From assembly GCF_004403945.1 (NCBI RefSeq), contig NZ_SOHM01000012.1, positions 124,001 through 188,000 on the forward strand: 64,000 bases of DNA. Direction: 5' to 3'. Source of the DNA: Cryobacterium lactosi (GTDB lineage Bacteria; Actinomycetota; Actinomycetes; Actinomycetales; Microbacteriaceae). The notes beneath the pieces are model-generated. The model had not been told where the DNA came from. It made no database searches and saw only the letters and a list, made by a program, of their open reading frames with translations. The position numbers and the translations under genes are program-made. Shown here in pieces: positions 44,529 through 53,342 of the stretch (position 1 is the stretch's first letter; every line of letters begins with the position of its first letter).

Positions 44529-45197
44529 GTGACAATTAGCGTACTGATCGTCGACGACCAGGCGATGGTGCGCGCCGGCTTCGCGGCACTCTTGGACGCA
44601 CACGACGGCATCCGCGTCGTGGGCCAGGCCGCCGACGGTGCTGCGGCCGTGAACCTCTCCGCCCGGCTCGACCCCGATGTGATCCTCATGGACGTCCGGA
44701 TGCCGCAGCTCGACGGGATCCAAGCGACCCAGCGGATCCTGGGCTCCACCTACCCAGCAGCGCACGTGCCACGCATCCTCATGCTCACCACGTTCGACAT
44801 CGACGACTACGTCTATGACGCGCTTCAGGCGGGCGCGAGCGGTTTCATCCTCAAGGACGCCTTGCCGGAGGAACTGGTGCATGCGGTCCGCGTCGTCGCC
44901 GCGGGCGACGCACTTTTGGCCCCGAGCGTTACCCGGCGGATGATCGCCCGGTTCGCTGCCCAGAAGCTCCACAAACCGCGCACCTCGGCACCGCTTGCAG
45001 ACCTCACCGATCGTGAGCGCGAAGTGCTCGTGCTCATCGGTGCGGGCAAGTCAAACAGGGAGATCGGCGCATCGCTGTTCATCGCCGAGCAGACGGTGAA
45101 GACACACGTCGGCAAGATTCTGGCAAAAATCGGTGCCCGCGACCGGGTGCAGGCTGTGATCTTCGCCTACGACACGGGGCTGGCCGAACCCGCATAG
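44529..45197 (+). CDS. NarL/LuxR-type response regulator
   Basis: Regulator of 222 residues. Receiver with DDQ (9-11), phospho-acceptor Asp55 (VILMDVRMPQLDG) and conserved Lys in ILKDALPEEL; LuxR helix-turn-helix LTDREREVLVLIGAGKSNREIGASLFIAEQTVKTHVGKIL. GTG start with AGGAGG 4 nt upstream. It is last in the DedA operon and followed by a strong hairpin. Confidence 0.94.
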   Translation: MTISVLIVDDQAMVRAGFAALLDAHDGIRVVGQAADGAAAVNLSARLDPDVILMDVRMPQLDGIQATQRILGSTYPAAHVPRILMLTTFDIDDYVYDALQAGASGFILKDALPEELVHAVRVVAAGDALLAPSVTRRMIARFAAQKLHKPRTSAPLADLTDREREVLVLIGAGKSNREIGASLFIAEQTVKTHVGKILAKIGARDRVQAVIFAYDTGLAEPA

Positions 45198-45233
45198 CGT
45201 CGCCGACACAGTTCAGGGATGCAACGACGAACT

Positions 45234-45261
45234 GCTGAACCCCCGTTTCCGGGGGCTCAGC
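45234..45261. terminator. Strong bidirectional terminator hairpin
   Basis: Arms GCTGAACCCCCG and CGGGGGCTCAGC pair at all but one position around a TTTC loop, between the convergent regulator and export-like genes. Confidence 0.75.
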
Positions 45262-45302
45262 AGGAGGGTTGCACGGGGGATGGCGTCCCGCTGGTGCTGG
45301 TT

Positions 45303-45890
45303 CTAGGTCCCGATGACCAGGGTGGCGAGTGTGGCAGAGACGGTGGTGATCCCCGTCCAAATCACGATAGCAACGGCCTGCCACAAGATGACCCTGCCCT
45401 TGCTGATGCCGGAGGCGACAAAAATGGCGGCGGTGAAGTGAGTCGGGATCGCGAGAGGTCCCAGGATGCTGGCGCCAGGCACTCCGAATCGGATCAGCCA
45501 CTGGCGGATCTTCTGCCGCCCCTTCGACTCTGGCTTGACCTCCTCGGGTGCGACTGCGGTGTCCTCTTCGTTGACCGGCCCCGTTTCCACGGCCCCGGCA
45601 TACGCCATCATTGGGACCGGAGCATTCCGTGAACGGCGGGCCACCACACCCGACCGAATACGAGAGCCGAGCAGAACGACCAGCACGACCGAGGTCAGGT
45701 TTCCCAGAACACCGGCAGACATGGCGACGAGCGGGTGTAGCCCGCCGAGTATTCCGATGAGGGCGGAGATTTCACCTTCGATGAAGGGAACGGCCCCGGC
45801 TGCGGCGACGATGAGCGGCTGCAAGAAGTCGGGTACCTGTCCGACGAGCTCTTGGAAGCCGGCGACGAGATCAGCGACTGGATTGGACAT
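45303..45890 (-). CDS. Small multidrug export-type membrane protein (paralogue 2)
   Basis: Membrane protein of 195 residues, paralogous to 15388-15954: VPDFLQPLIVAAAGAVPFIEGE, LLGSRIRSGVVARR and RFGVPGASILGPLAIPTHFTAA all have close counterparts. About four hydrophobic segments with a polar, acidic loop in the middle. Function presumed from the PF06695-like family. It follows the SpoIIM-like gene by 79 bp on the same strand, so here the export-like and SpoIIM-like proteins appear to form an operon under the inverted repeat at 46639. Confidence 0.8.
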   Translation of the reverse strand: MSNPVADLVAGFQELVGQVPDFLQPLIVAAAGAVPFIEGEISALIGILGGLHPLVAMSAGVLGNLTSVVLVVLLGSRIRSGVVARRSRNAPVPMMAYAGAVETGPVNEEDTAVAPEEVKPESKGRQKIRQWLIRFGVPGASILGPLAIPTHFTAAIFVASGISKGRVILWQAVAIVIWTGITTVSATLATLVIGT

Positions 45891-45969
45891 AGATTGCCTC
45901 TTTCAGGTTGAAGTTGGGGGGGGGCTAACGGTTCCCGGCATCGGAGATGCGAGATGGCGGGGACCGCTG

Positions 45970-46605
45970 TTAGAGCAGTAGTTCGCTGAGCGGGTGAACG
46001 AGGTAGCGGAGGGAGTATGCCTCCCAGATCGCGCCCACAATGAACCAGCCCAGTGCCAGAAGGCCGAGCCATCCGAACTGTCCAAGTCCGCGAAGGTAAC
46101 CCTGTCGGCGGGTGGGTGCGCCGATGGTCGCGGGTCGCAGCCATGACCGGCCCAGGAGGTAGGCGCCGAAGACCAGGATTGAGTACGCGTGGAATTCGAT
46201 CAACGCGGTCAACGAATGTGGAATCCAACCGACGGCGGCCATCTCGGTGGTCGGGAACAGGCCTGATCCGAGGGTGAACGCCTTGTAGGCGAAGAGAGGA
46301 ATAGCGGCGAAAGGCACGATCAGGGACGGGAGCACAATCCACGCTGCGGCGGCACTGAAGAGATTCACTGCCAGGATGACCAACGCGAACAACCACGGAT
46401 TCTCGAAGAGAGAGCGCACCATGCCATTCGTCCCGTCCGCTTCCAAGGAAGCCGCCTTCTGCGCTCCCAGTTCCGGGAACACCATCGCCGCGACGAGACC
46501 GAGGATGAAGAAGCCGAACACGATCGCGTTGATGATGAGGAAGACGCGGAGATCTGCTCGGATGATCTGGAAAGGTTTGCGGTAGAACCGCACGTGGTCT
46601 GTCAT
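45970..46605 (-). CDS. SpoIIM-like multi-pass membrane protein (paralogue 2)
   Basis: Membrane protein of 211 residues with about five helices, paralogous to 19299-19970. The key blocks are HSLTALIEFHAYSILVFGAYLLG and GAIWEAYSLRYLVHPL. ATG 46605 lies after GAAGG; the sequence upstream to the inverted repeat is almost identical to that before the remnant at 28436-28529, indicating a duplicated promoter-gene unit. Role unknown; the neighbour suggests membrane defence or transport. Confidence 0.78.
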   Translation of the reverse strand: MTDHVRFYRKPFQIIRADLRVFLIINAIVFGFFILGLVAAMVFPELGAQKAASLEADGTNGMVRSLFENPWLFALVILAVNLFSAAAAWIVLPSLIVPFAAIPLFAYKAFTLGSGLFPTTEMAAVGWIPHSLTALIEFHAYSILVFGAYLLGRSWLRPATIGAPTRRQGYLRGLGQFGWLGLLALGWFIVGAIWEAYSLRYLVHPLSELLL

Positions 46606-46638
46606 ACCTTCAATTGCACTCGACCCTGCGCTCTGGCT

Positions 46639-46682
46639 GTAGTACCGCCGTGTCACCGAGATCCATGACACAGCGTCACTAC
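46639..46682. promoter_or_regulatory. 44-bp inverted repeat, LuxR-type operator candidate (copy 4)
   Basis: Same arms as copy 2 (GTAGTACCGCCGTGTCA facing GTAGTGACGCTGTGTCA), 34 bp upstream of the SpoIIM-like start. Confidence 0.65.
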
Positions 46683-46703
46683 CGGGCAGACGTCAGCCGC
46701 GAG

Positions 46704-46734
46704 TTGACTCTGCCCCAAGGGCACGGGTTGGACT
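46704..46734 (+). promoter_or_regulatory. MerR-type promoter, class I, for a membrane protein
   Basis: TTGACT (46704-46709), 19-bp spacer with TGCCC-CAA-GGGCA, TGGACT (46729-46734). It lies 22 bp from inverted-repeat copy 4, so the intergenic region carries both regulatory layers. Confidence 0.75.
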
Positions 46735-46843
46735 GTCCATAGTCAGTCGTCAGATCCGGCGATGACACCTGACAGAGGAGGGATAGGACTTTGCGTATTC
46801 CACGACGGGTCAGCCCGGATTCCAGCGAAACCCGCGTGAGATC

Positions 46844-47500
46844 ATGAGCCAAGAGTGGAAGCGCGGGCGTGCTGCGAAGCGCGTGAAACCCGGAAACGGA
46901 CGGGCGCTGAGACCATTTCGATGGTGGCAACTCCCGGGCCGCGCTCTCTTCCATGCCCAGTTCTACAACAGAGACGGCCATCTGATGGTCTACTCCGTCG
47001 ACATCCCCAGCAAACGGCACCCAGGTTATGACGACGGCAAATCGAAAGCGCATCTCTATCTGAACGGCAAACACCTTGCCGAGTCCAAGTTACCCACCGC
47101 TTTCCCCGTCTGCGACGGCACTATCGAGGTGGCAACGAGTGCGTTCGGCGTCAAACGTTGTCACTACGTCAGCGCTGACGGCGAGGATAGGCAACTCTCA
47201 CCCGATCCGAAATCGGCGGAAGGTCGGCGCTCCCGGCTGGAACGTGTGCATCCCACACTGAGCCGCTTGTTGGGCTTCCTGTCGGTCCTGTTCCTCGTCA
47301 TCGGGACGCTGCTTCTGCTCCTGCAGATTGCCGAACCGATTTCCGCGATCCCCCAGTTCGCGGAATACATCGGGACCTTCGAATCACCTATCCGTTTGCC
47401 CTTGTGGCTCAACATCGGGCTCGGATTGGCGGCGCTTGCCGCCAGCACGGATCGGGCACTCCGCCTTCGCTACAGCTGGCTCGACAGCGCGGGGAACTGA
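46844..47500 (+). CDS. Membrane protein of unknown function
   Basis: Protein of 218 residues. The first 130 residues are soluble and basic (KRGRAAKRVKPGNG at the start) and read like a beta-rich domain (GHLMVYSVDIPS, KAHLYLNGKHLAESKLP). Two hydrophobic segments follow near 142-165 and 182-200. I do not recognise a family. It is under a class I MerR-type promoter, which groups it with the beta-lactamase and GPP34 genes. Its 3' end overlaps the convergent AraC-type gene by 31 nt. Confidence 0.72.
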   Translation: MSQEWKRGRAAKRVKPGNGRALRPFRWWQLPGRALFHAQFYNRDGHLMVYSVDIPSKRHPGYDDGKSKAHLYLNGKHLAESKLPTAFPVCDGTIEVATSAFGVKRCHYVSADGEDRQLSPDPKSAEGRRSRLERVHPTLSRLLGFLSVLFLVIGTLLLLLQIAEPISAIPQFAEYIGTFESPIRLPLWLNIGLGLAALAASTDRALRLRYSWLDSAGN

Positions 47501-48471
47501 CCTGAGCCAACTCCGGCATGACCGCTCCCCCCAGCAAAGGTGGCCCGATACTCGGAGGGGGTCACATCCACAATCCTGCGAAAGTGCAGCCGCAGGTTCG
47601 ATCCGGTTCCCAGGCCGACCTGATCCGCGATCTGGTCGATGGAAAGCCGCGTGCCCTCCAGGAGTTCTCTGGCGGCGTCGACTCGAGCGCGCAGGATCCA
47701 CTGCAACGGGGTGTTGCCGGTCTCGTCGGCGAAGCGGCGCAGGAACGTGCGCGGCGACATCCGCGCGTGCGCCGCGAGACCGTCGATGGTGAGGTGTTGG
47801 TCGAGCCGCAGCAGGACCCATTCGCGAGTCCCTGCCAGAGTGTCACCGTGGGGTACGGAGCTGTTCTTCGGCAGATACTGGGCTTGCCCTCCGCTCCGGT
47901 AGGGCGCGGTCACGAGGCTGCGGGCGATCTCGTTCGCCGCGCTTACCCCGAGGTCGCTTCGCACGATGTGCAGGCACAGGTCGATGCCGGCGGCGGCACC
48001 CGCCGAGGTGAGGATAAGTCCTTCGTCGACGAAGAGCACGTTCGGCTCGACCGTGATTTGAGGGTGTCGCTCCGCCAGCTGCTTCACCGCGTCCCAGTGC
48101 GTCGTCGCACGGAGACCGTCAAGCAGACCGGCATCGGCGAGGGCGAACGCACCGTAACAGATCGACGCGATCCGCACGCCGCGCGCTGCCGCGCTCCGAA
48201 GTGCTTCCTGCACCTCTGCCGGCACTTGTCGACCCGCCGGCGCGTAGCCCGGGACGATGATGGTATCGGCTCCCGCCAGCGCCTCCAGCCCACGGGAGAC
48301 GGCGTACCCGAAGCCCCCATGCGCCGGCACAGTTCCGGGCTCGACCCCGCAGACCGAGACTTCATAGGGGAACCCCGTCTCCGGATGGAACACCTCCGCC
48401 GGGATCCCCACGTCCAGAGGAAGAGCACCATCAAGCACGAGGACCACCACACTATGGGGTCGTTGCATCAC
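47470..48471 (-). CDS. GlxA-family AraC regulator
   Basis: Regulator of 333 residues with an N-terminal DJ-1/PfpI-like domain (VVLVLDGALPLDVGIPAEVF, ASICYGAFALADAGLLDG with the nucleophile-position Cys) and two C-terminal AraC helix-turn-helices (LAAHARMSPRTFLRRFADETG and IADQVGLGTGSNLRLHFRR). It is divergent from an alcohol dehydrogenase-like gene at 48619, the likely target. Overlap of its 3' end with a convergent gene is genuine in the sequence. Confidence 0.92.
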   Translation of the reverse strand: MMQRPHSVVVLVLDGALPLDVGIPAEVFHPETGFPYEVSVCGVEPGTVPAHGGFGYAVSRGLEALAGADTIIVPGYAPAGRQVPAEVQEALRSAAARGVRIASICYGAFALADAGLLDGLRATTHWDAVKQLAERHPQITVEPNVLFVDEGLILTSAGAAAGIDLCLHIVRSDLGVSAANEIARSLVTAPYRSGGQAQYLPKNSSVPHGDTLAGTREWVLLRLDQHLTIDGLAAHARMSPRTFLRRFADETGNTPLQWILRARVDAARELLEGTRLSIDQIADQVGLGTGSNLRLHFRRIVDVTPSEYRATFAGGSGHAGVGSGQFPALSSQL

Positions 48472-48618
48472 ATCACCACCCTATTGTCACTATCCTCACA
48501 CATAATGGCATTCCCGCCACTGGAGCGCCGGTTCCCAGTACCAGACACTGAAGTGACACCCGTTCGGGCGCTGCCGCGCCGACACTCCAGATGAGGAATT
48601 CAGATCATTGCTGACACC

Positions 48619-49620
48619 ATGAATGCCATTGTCCTTGCCCGATTCGGTGCTGCCGACGTTTTTGAGCTGCGCGCCGTCCCCGTACCGAAGGTCGAACCCC
48701 GCCAGGTGCGAGTGCGCGTCCATGCGACCGCCGTCAACCCGCTCGACATTCAGATCCGCCGCGGAGACTACGCAGATTACGTCCCTCTCCCCGCCATCAT
48801 CGGACACGACATCTCCGGCGTGATCGAGGAAGTCGGATCCCACGTGACCGAGTTCCGCGCAGGCGACGAGGTCTACTACACACCCAAGATCTTTGGCGGC
48901 AGCGGGTCGTACGCCGAGCAGCACGTCGCCGACGTCGATCTCGTCGGCCGGAAACCGGCGAATGTCAGCCACCTCGAGGCGGCAAGCCTGACGCTGGTCG
49001 GCGGGACGGTGTGGGAGGCCCTCGTGACACGGGCTCAGCTCACCGTGGGTGAGAGCATCCTCATCCACGGCGGCGCAGGCGGTGTCGGCACAATCGCCAT
49101 CCAGGTCGCGAAGGCGATGGGCGCACGTGTGATCACCACTGCGAAAGCCGGCGACCACGAGTTCGTGCGCTCGCTCGGAGCCGATGAGGCGATCGACTTC
49201 ACTTCGGCGGACTACGTCGATGCGGTGGCCGAGATGACGCGAGGCAAGGGAGTCGATGTCGTCCTCGACACGATTGGCGGCGACACGCTCACACGAAGCC
49301 CGCTGACGCTCGCCGACTTCGGACGCGTCGTCAGCATCGTTGACATTGCGCAGCCGCAGAACCTGATCGAGGCGTGGGGCAAGAATGCCGCTTACCATTT
49401 CGTCTTCACTCGGCAGAACAGCGGCAAGCTGGACGCCCTCACCAACCTGGTCGAGCGCGGCCTCGTGCGACCGATCATCGGCGCAACCCTGCCCCTCGCT
49501 CGAATGGGCGAGGCTCATGAGCTCTTGGAGAACAGACGGTCATATGCGCTTCACGGCAAAGTCGCGATCGACGTGGCGGGCGACACAGTCACCCTGCCCA
49601 CTCGCGCAACCAAGCTTTGA
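48619..49620 (+). CDS. NAD(P)-dependent quinone oxidoreductase-like MDR enzyme
   Basis: Medium-chain reductase of 333 residues. GroES-like N-domain ([31 protein letters not shown]) without the zinc-binding Cys set, and a Rossmann domain [22 protein letters not shown]; this is the zinc-independent quinone-oxidoreductase branch. Probably soluble. It is divergent from the GlxA-type regulator. Confidence 0.9.
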   Translation: MNAIVLARFGAADVFELRAVPVPKVEPRQVRVRVHATAVNPLDIQIRRGDYADYVPLPAIIGHDISGVIEEVGSHVTEFRAGDEVYYTPKIFGGSGSYAEQHVADVDLVGRKPANVSHLEAASLTLVGGTVWEALVTRAQLTVGESILIHGGAGGVGTIAIQVAKAMGARVITTAKAGDHEFVRSLGADEAIDFTSADYVDAVAEMTRGKGVDVVLDTIGGDTLTRSPLTLADFGRVVSIVDIAQPQNLIEAWGKNAAYHFVFTRQNSGKLDALTNLVERGLVRPIIGATLPLARMGEAHELLENRRSYALHGKVAIDVAGDTVTLPTRATKL

Positions 49621-49683
49621 GCTGGAAGCCCGGCTCAGCTGCACTCCCATCAACCCGCCCGCGGCTTCTTGTACCGATAGCCG

Positions 49684-51591
49684 TTACCCGCGACTGCCGA
49701 GATGCGCTTCGAAGTGACGCTCGATCGCACGGTGAAGGAGGATCTGATTCTCCGGGTTGTCGAAGCCGTGGCCCTCGTCGGTGGCGAGAATGTATTCGAC
49801 GGGGATGCCGCGTTCCCTCAGCGGGGTGATGATGTTGTCTGACTCAGCCTGCACGACCCGGGCGTCATTGGCTCCCTGTGCGACGAGCAGAGGGGTCGCA
49901 ATCTGATCGATCATGGCGATGGGCGATCGGGAGCGCATGTCCTCCGCAGCGGCGGGGTCATCGGGGTCGCCGACGTACCGGAACCAGCTATTGGCCATAT
50001 AGGGCCTGGTGAACGGCGGGAGCGACCGCATGAAGTTCACGAGGTCGGACACCCCTACGTAGTCGACTGCCGCAGAAAACCGATCAGGCGAGAGCCCTGC
50101 ACCGATGAGCGCAGCGTAACCGCCATAGGATCCGCCCATGATGCCGACGCGTTGTGGGTCGACATATCCCTGAGCCACGGCCCAGTCGACGGCGTCAATG
50201 AGGTCGGTGTGCATCGCGCGCGCGAACTCGCCGATCGCGGCGGTGGTGTGACGTCGACCGTAGCCGGTCGAGCCCCGGAAATTAACCTGCAGCACCGCAT
50301 ACCCTCGGTTGGCGAGCAGCTGCACCTGCGGGTTGTATCCCCAGGTGTCGTGCTGCCAAGGACCACCGTGCACCAGGAGCACCAGGGGCAGGTTCGTGGG
50401 GGCGACTCCGACCGGAAGCGAGAGAAAGCCTCGTAGCGGCAACCCGTCGCGAGCCGAGAATCCGACCGCTTCCATCGGCGCGAGGTGGGACGGCTCGAGA
50501 TGCGGATAAGGACGGAACAGGATGTGGGCTTCCCCTGTCGTGTGGTCGTAGAGCCAGGTCGTTGCGGGGTCGCGGTCATGAATGAATGTTGCGACCCAGC
50601 GTCGCTCTGACTGGTCGGAGGACAGAGTGCCCAGCACCCCGTCGGAGAGCTTCGCCAGCGCTGCAAAAACCTCGGCGAAGCTGTCATCCAGCACTTCGAT
50701 GCGTGGCCTGTCACCGATGAATCGCGCTGCGATGACCTCGCCCGTGCGGCGGCTTGTGAAGACCGTGGGCGGGAGCACGCCGGGTGCCATTGTCCCGAGG
50801 ATGTCGAGGCTGGAGCCCTCGGCGGCGGCAACGACGGTCTCATCGCCGGTGTCTCGATCGATGCGGATCAGCCGGAGGTGGTCCGAGTCGCCGTACGCGC
50901 CGAGCAGTAGACCCGTCCCGTCCGGGGTGACCAGTTGAGGCTGCACGCCCACGGGGTACTCGGCGCCGCCCATGCGTCGGAGCAGCTTGCGCGCACCGGT
51001 TCCACGATCAATCGCCGAGAATTCCATTGTTCCGTCGTCGGTCATGCGGGTGGAAAACGCCGGCGACCCGTGCTGGTCGAGCAGTACGTTCTCCGTCGGA
51101 TCGGTCTGCTCATGGTGGAGGGTAATCTCACCGGTTGCGACTTCGATGAGGAACAGATCGATCGCAACCGGTCGCTTGTTCATCGCGACGAGCACGGTGC
51201 CGGGGTGCGACGGCATCGGCTCGGCGCCGAAGACACGTGACCCCGGGGCCAGAGGAGTGAGGTCGACTGCAGGTTCGTCTGGTCTGCTGAGGTCGACCCG
51301 GTAGAGGTGCCAGTCCTCGTTGCCATCGGTGTCCTGCAGATACAGCAGCCAGCGGGAGTCGTCACTCCAGTAGTAGGTAGTAATGCCTCGTCGGTCGTCG
51401 TGGGTGACGCACACCGCGTCGGCGTGGTCCGCGTTGACCCCCCTTACCCACACATTGCGTCGTGCATGGGCAGGTGCGAGGTAGGCGATCTTCGAACCGT
51501 CGGGCGAAATCGACGGATTGGAGAACGACGGATCCGCGAAGAACTCCTCAACAGCGATCAGGCGGGGCGGAGAATCATGATTCAGTTGCAT
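49684..51591 (-). CDS. S9-family prolyl oligopeptidase-like peptidase
   Basis: Serine peptidase of 635 residues: an N-terminal beta-propeller with repeated WLLYLQDTDG-type blades, then the alpha/beta-hydrolase domain with VHGGPWQHDTWGYNP, nucleophile GGSYGGYAA, acid in AQGANDARV and His in DEGHGFDNPEN. No signal peptide, so probably cytoplasmic, cleaving short peptides. AAGGAGC precedes the ATG. It is the last gene of a minus-strand run after Tap-like hydrolase 2 and MerR regulator 4 (54-bp gap), suggesting joint peptide turnover. Confidence 0.92.
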   Translation of the reverse strand: MQLNHDSPPRLIAVEEFFADPSFSNPSISPDGSKIAYLAPAHARRNVWVRGVNADHADAVCVTHDDRRGITTYYWSDDSRWLLYLQDTDGNEDWHLYRVDLSRPDEPAVDLTPLAPGSRVFGAEPMPSHPGTVLVAMNKRPVAIDLFLIEVATGEITLHHEQTDPTENVLLDQHGSPAFSTRMTDDGTMEFSAIDRGTGARKLLRRMGGAEYPVGVQPQLVTPDGTGLLLGAYGDSDHLRLIRIDRDTGDETVVAAAEGSSLDILGTMAPGVLPPTVFTSRRTGEVIAARFIGDRPRIEVLDDSFAEVFAALAKLSDGVLGTLSSDQSERRWVATFIHDRDPATTWLYDHTTGEAHILFRPYPHLEPSHLAPMEAVGFSARDGLPLRGFLSLPVGVAPTNLPLVLLVHGGPWQHDTWGYNPQVQLLANRGYAVLQVNFRGSTGYGRRHTTAAIGEFARAMHTDLIDAVDWAVAQGYVDPQRVGIMGGSYGGYAALIGAGLSPDRFSAAVDYVGVSDLVNFMRSLPPFTRPYMANSWFRYVGDPDDPAAAEDMRSRSPIAMIDQIATPLLVAQGANDARVVQAESDNIITPLRERGIPVEYILATDEGHGFDNPENQILLHRAIERHFEAHLGSRG

Positions 51592-51645
51592 AGTGGTGCT
51601 CCTTCGGAGTGGCTGTGTTGCCGTTTCGGAAAGGCGGGCGGCGGA

Positions 51646-53271
51646 TCACAATGTGCAGGCCAACTCACCCTCTGGCAATTCGAGGTCGATGAGATATGCC
51701 GCGGCGATTTCGTCGACGCATGGGCTCGCGCCGCCCGAGACGACTGTGTGCCCCTCGCCCTCGACTGTCAGCAGGGCACTGCCGAGCGATTCGGCGAGGC
51801 GGATGCCGCCCGAATGCGGGGTGGTCGGGTCGCCTGTAGTCGACACGACGAGTGTGGCGGGGAGCCCGTCGATGTCATGCGCGTATGGGATACCCAGCTC
51901 GCCGGTCTTCGGCCAATCTGCGCAGTGGGAGCGGGCGGCCTCCCTCATGTCGGTACCCGGGTCCATGAACGGCGCCTGCTCGTAGGCATCCGTCCGCAGC
52001 GCGGCGAGGTCGTCGGCCGACAGCTCCTCCTCGTCGACGCAGTTGATCGCCAAGAGTGCCTCGGTGCTGCCGTCGGAGGTATCTCCGTCGACCTCGAAGC
52101 CGCTGATGCCGTATGCGAGTGCGAGTAGTTCGTTCCCACGGCCTTGCTGCACCTCTTGCAGGCCGGTAATGATGCGTGGCCATGCGTCGGGCGAGTACAG
52201 GCCGCCCATGACGCCGCTGAGTGCGACCTCGAAATTGACTTCTTCCTCCTCCAGCGCGGGCACCGGGTTCTCCCCCAACGGCTGAAGGATGGCCTGGAAC
52301 GCTGCGGTCCATCCAGCAGGGTCGGTACCCAACGGGCAGGCTTGCTGTACGGCGCAGGAGGCTGCCATTGCGTCGAATGCCACCTGGAAACCGGTGTAGG
52401 ACGCGAGAAGTCGATCCTGCAGCTGCAGGGTGGGATCGAATGCCCCGTCGAGAATCATGGCGCGCACGTTCTCAGGGAACTCTTCGGCATAGACCGAGCC
52501 GAGGCGTGAGCCATAGCTCTGCCCCAGGAAGTTGAGCTTCTCCTCGCCGAGCACTTCGCGGAGCACATCCATGTCCTTCGCCGTGGTGCGACTGCCCATG
52601 TTAGCGAGGGCATTCATGCCGCCCGATCCTTCAGCGCACCGCTCGACGAGCGCCTGAGTGTCCGCTTCGGTTAGCGCCGGCGCGATAGAGCCGAGGCGTT
52701 CGAACACCTTGTCGCCTTCGGTTGTGCTGTCTTCCGAGTAGCAGTCGACCGCCGGCTCGGTGGCGCCGACCCCTCGGGGGTCGAATCCGACCAGGTCGAA
52801 GCGTTCGGTGATCGCGCTTTCCCCTAACGTCACCGACACACCCATCGTTGTGAGAAGCCCCGCTCCCCCTGGACCGCCCGGGTTGTACAGCAGCGATCCC
52901 ATTGACTCGCCCCGAGCGGCGATCCGGACAACCGCAACCGACGCCGTCTCACCCTCAGGGTCGGCGTAGTCCATCGGTACCTCGAGCCGCGCGCACTGCG
53001 GCTGATTGGGCGCGAGGGGGAAGTACTGCTCATCCAAGGCTGTTACGGCGTAGCTCTCGCAACTCTCCCAGACCAGTTCCTGGGTGTGGTACCGGTCGAG
53101 CGGCTTGTTCTGGGGATCGTCCGCGGGCACCCCACCTGACGGTGCGCACCCGACGAGCAGGACCCCGAGGGCGACCACAGCTGCCGTCACCGTCAACCCC
53201 CGCCGTCTTGCTAATGTGCTGTTGCCGTGCCCCGAAACCACTGGCGGGGATATTTGTTCTCGTTGCCTCAT
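51646..53271 (-). CDS. Tap-like alpha/beta hydrolase lipoprotein 2
   Basis: Exported lipoprotein of 541 residues with lipobox LVGC (Cys42). Core motifs: LLYNPGGPGGAGLLT, FDPRGVGATEP, nucleophile GQSYGSRLG, acid in STTGDPTTP and His in GEGHTVVSGG, with the C-terminal Tap domain ending in CVDEIAAAYLIDLELPEGELAC. It fits secreted tripeptidyl aminopeptidases. The ATG lies at the predicted transcription start of the class II promoter, so it is probably leaderless. MerR regulator 4 lies immediately upstream. Confidence 0.9.
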   Translation of the reverse strand: MRQREQISPPVVSGHGNSTLARRRGLTVTAAVVALGVLLVGCAPSGGVPADDPQNKPLDRYHTQELVWESCESYAVTALDEQYFPLAPNQPQCARLEVPMDYADPEGETASVAVVRIAARGESMGSLLYNPGGPGGAGLLTTMGVSVTLGESAITERFDLVGFDPRGVGATEPAVDCYSEDSTTEGDKVFERLGSIAPALTEADTQALVERCAEGSGGMNALANMGSRTTAKDMDVLREVLGEEKLNFLGQSYGSRLGSVYAEEFPENVRAMILDGAFDPTLQLQDRLLASYTGFQVAFDAMAASCAVQQACPLGTDPAGWTAAFQAILQPLGENPVPALEEEEVNFEVALSGVMGGLYSPDAWPRIITGLQEVQQGRGNELLALAYGISGFEVDGDTSDGSTEALLAINCVDEEELSADDLAALRTDAYEQAPFMDPGTDMREAARSHCADWPKTGELGIPYAHDIDGLPATLVVSTTGDPTTPHSGGIRLAESLGSALLTVEGEGHTVVSGGASPCVDEIAAAYLIDLELPEGELACTL

Positions 53272-53278
53272 GTCCAGC

Positions 53279-53309
53279 AGATAACACTATGTACCAGCCA
53301 CACAGTCAA
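53279..53309 (-). promoter_or_regulatory. MerR-type promoter, class II, for Tap-like hydrolase 2
   Basis: Minus strand: TTGACT (53309-53304), 19-bp spacer with GTGTGGCTGGTACAT, TTATCT (53284-53279). The core resembles the sites at 15242-15260 and 15299-15317 rather than the class I cores. Confidence 0.72.
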
Positions 53310-53342
53310 TCTGGTCGGGCGGTCCGCGTCGCTGCACACTCG

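Noticed and set aside
48480..48620. MerR-type promoter before the alcohol dehydrogenase-like gene
   Set aside because: GTGGCGGGAAT occurs here, but no TTGAC -35 or suitably spaced -10 accompanies it.
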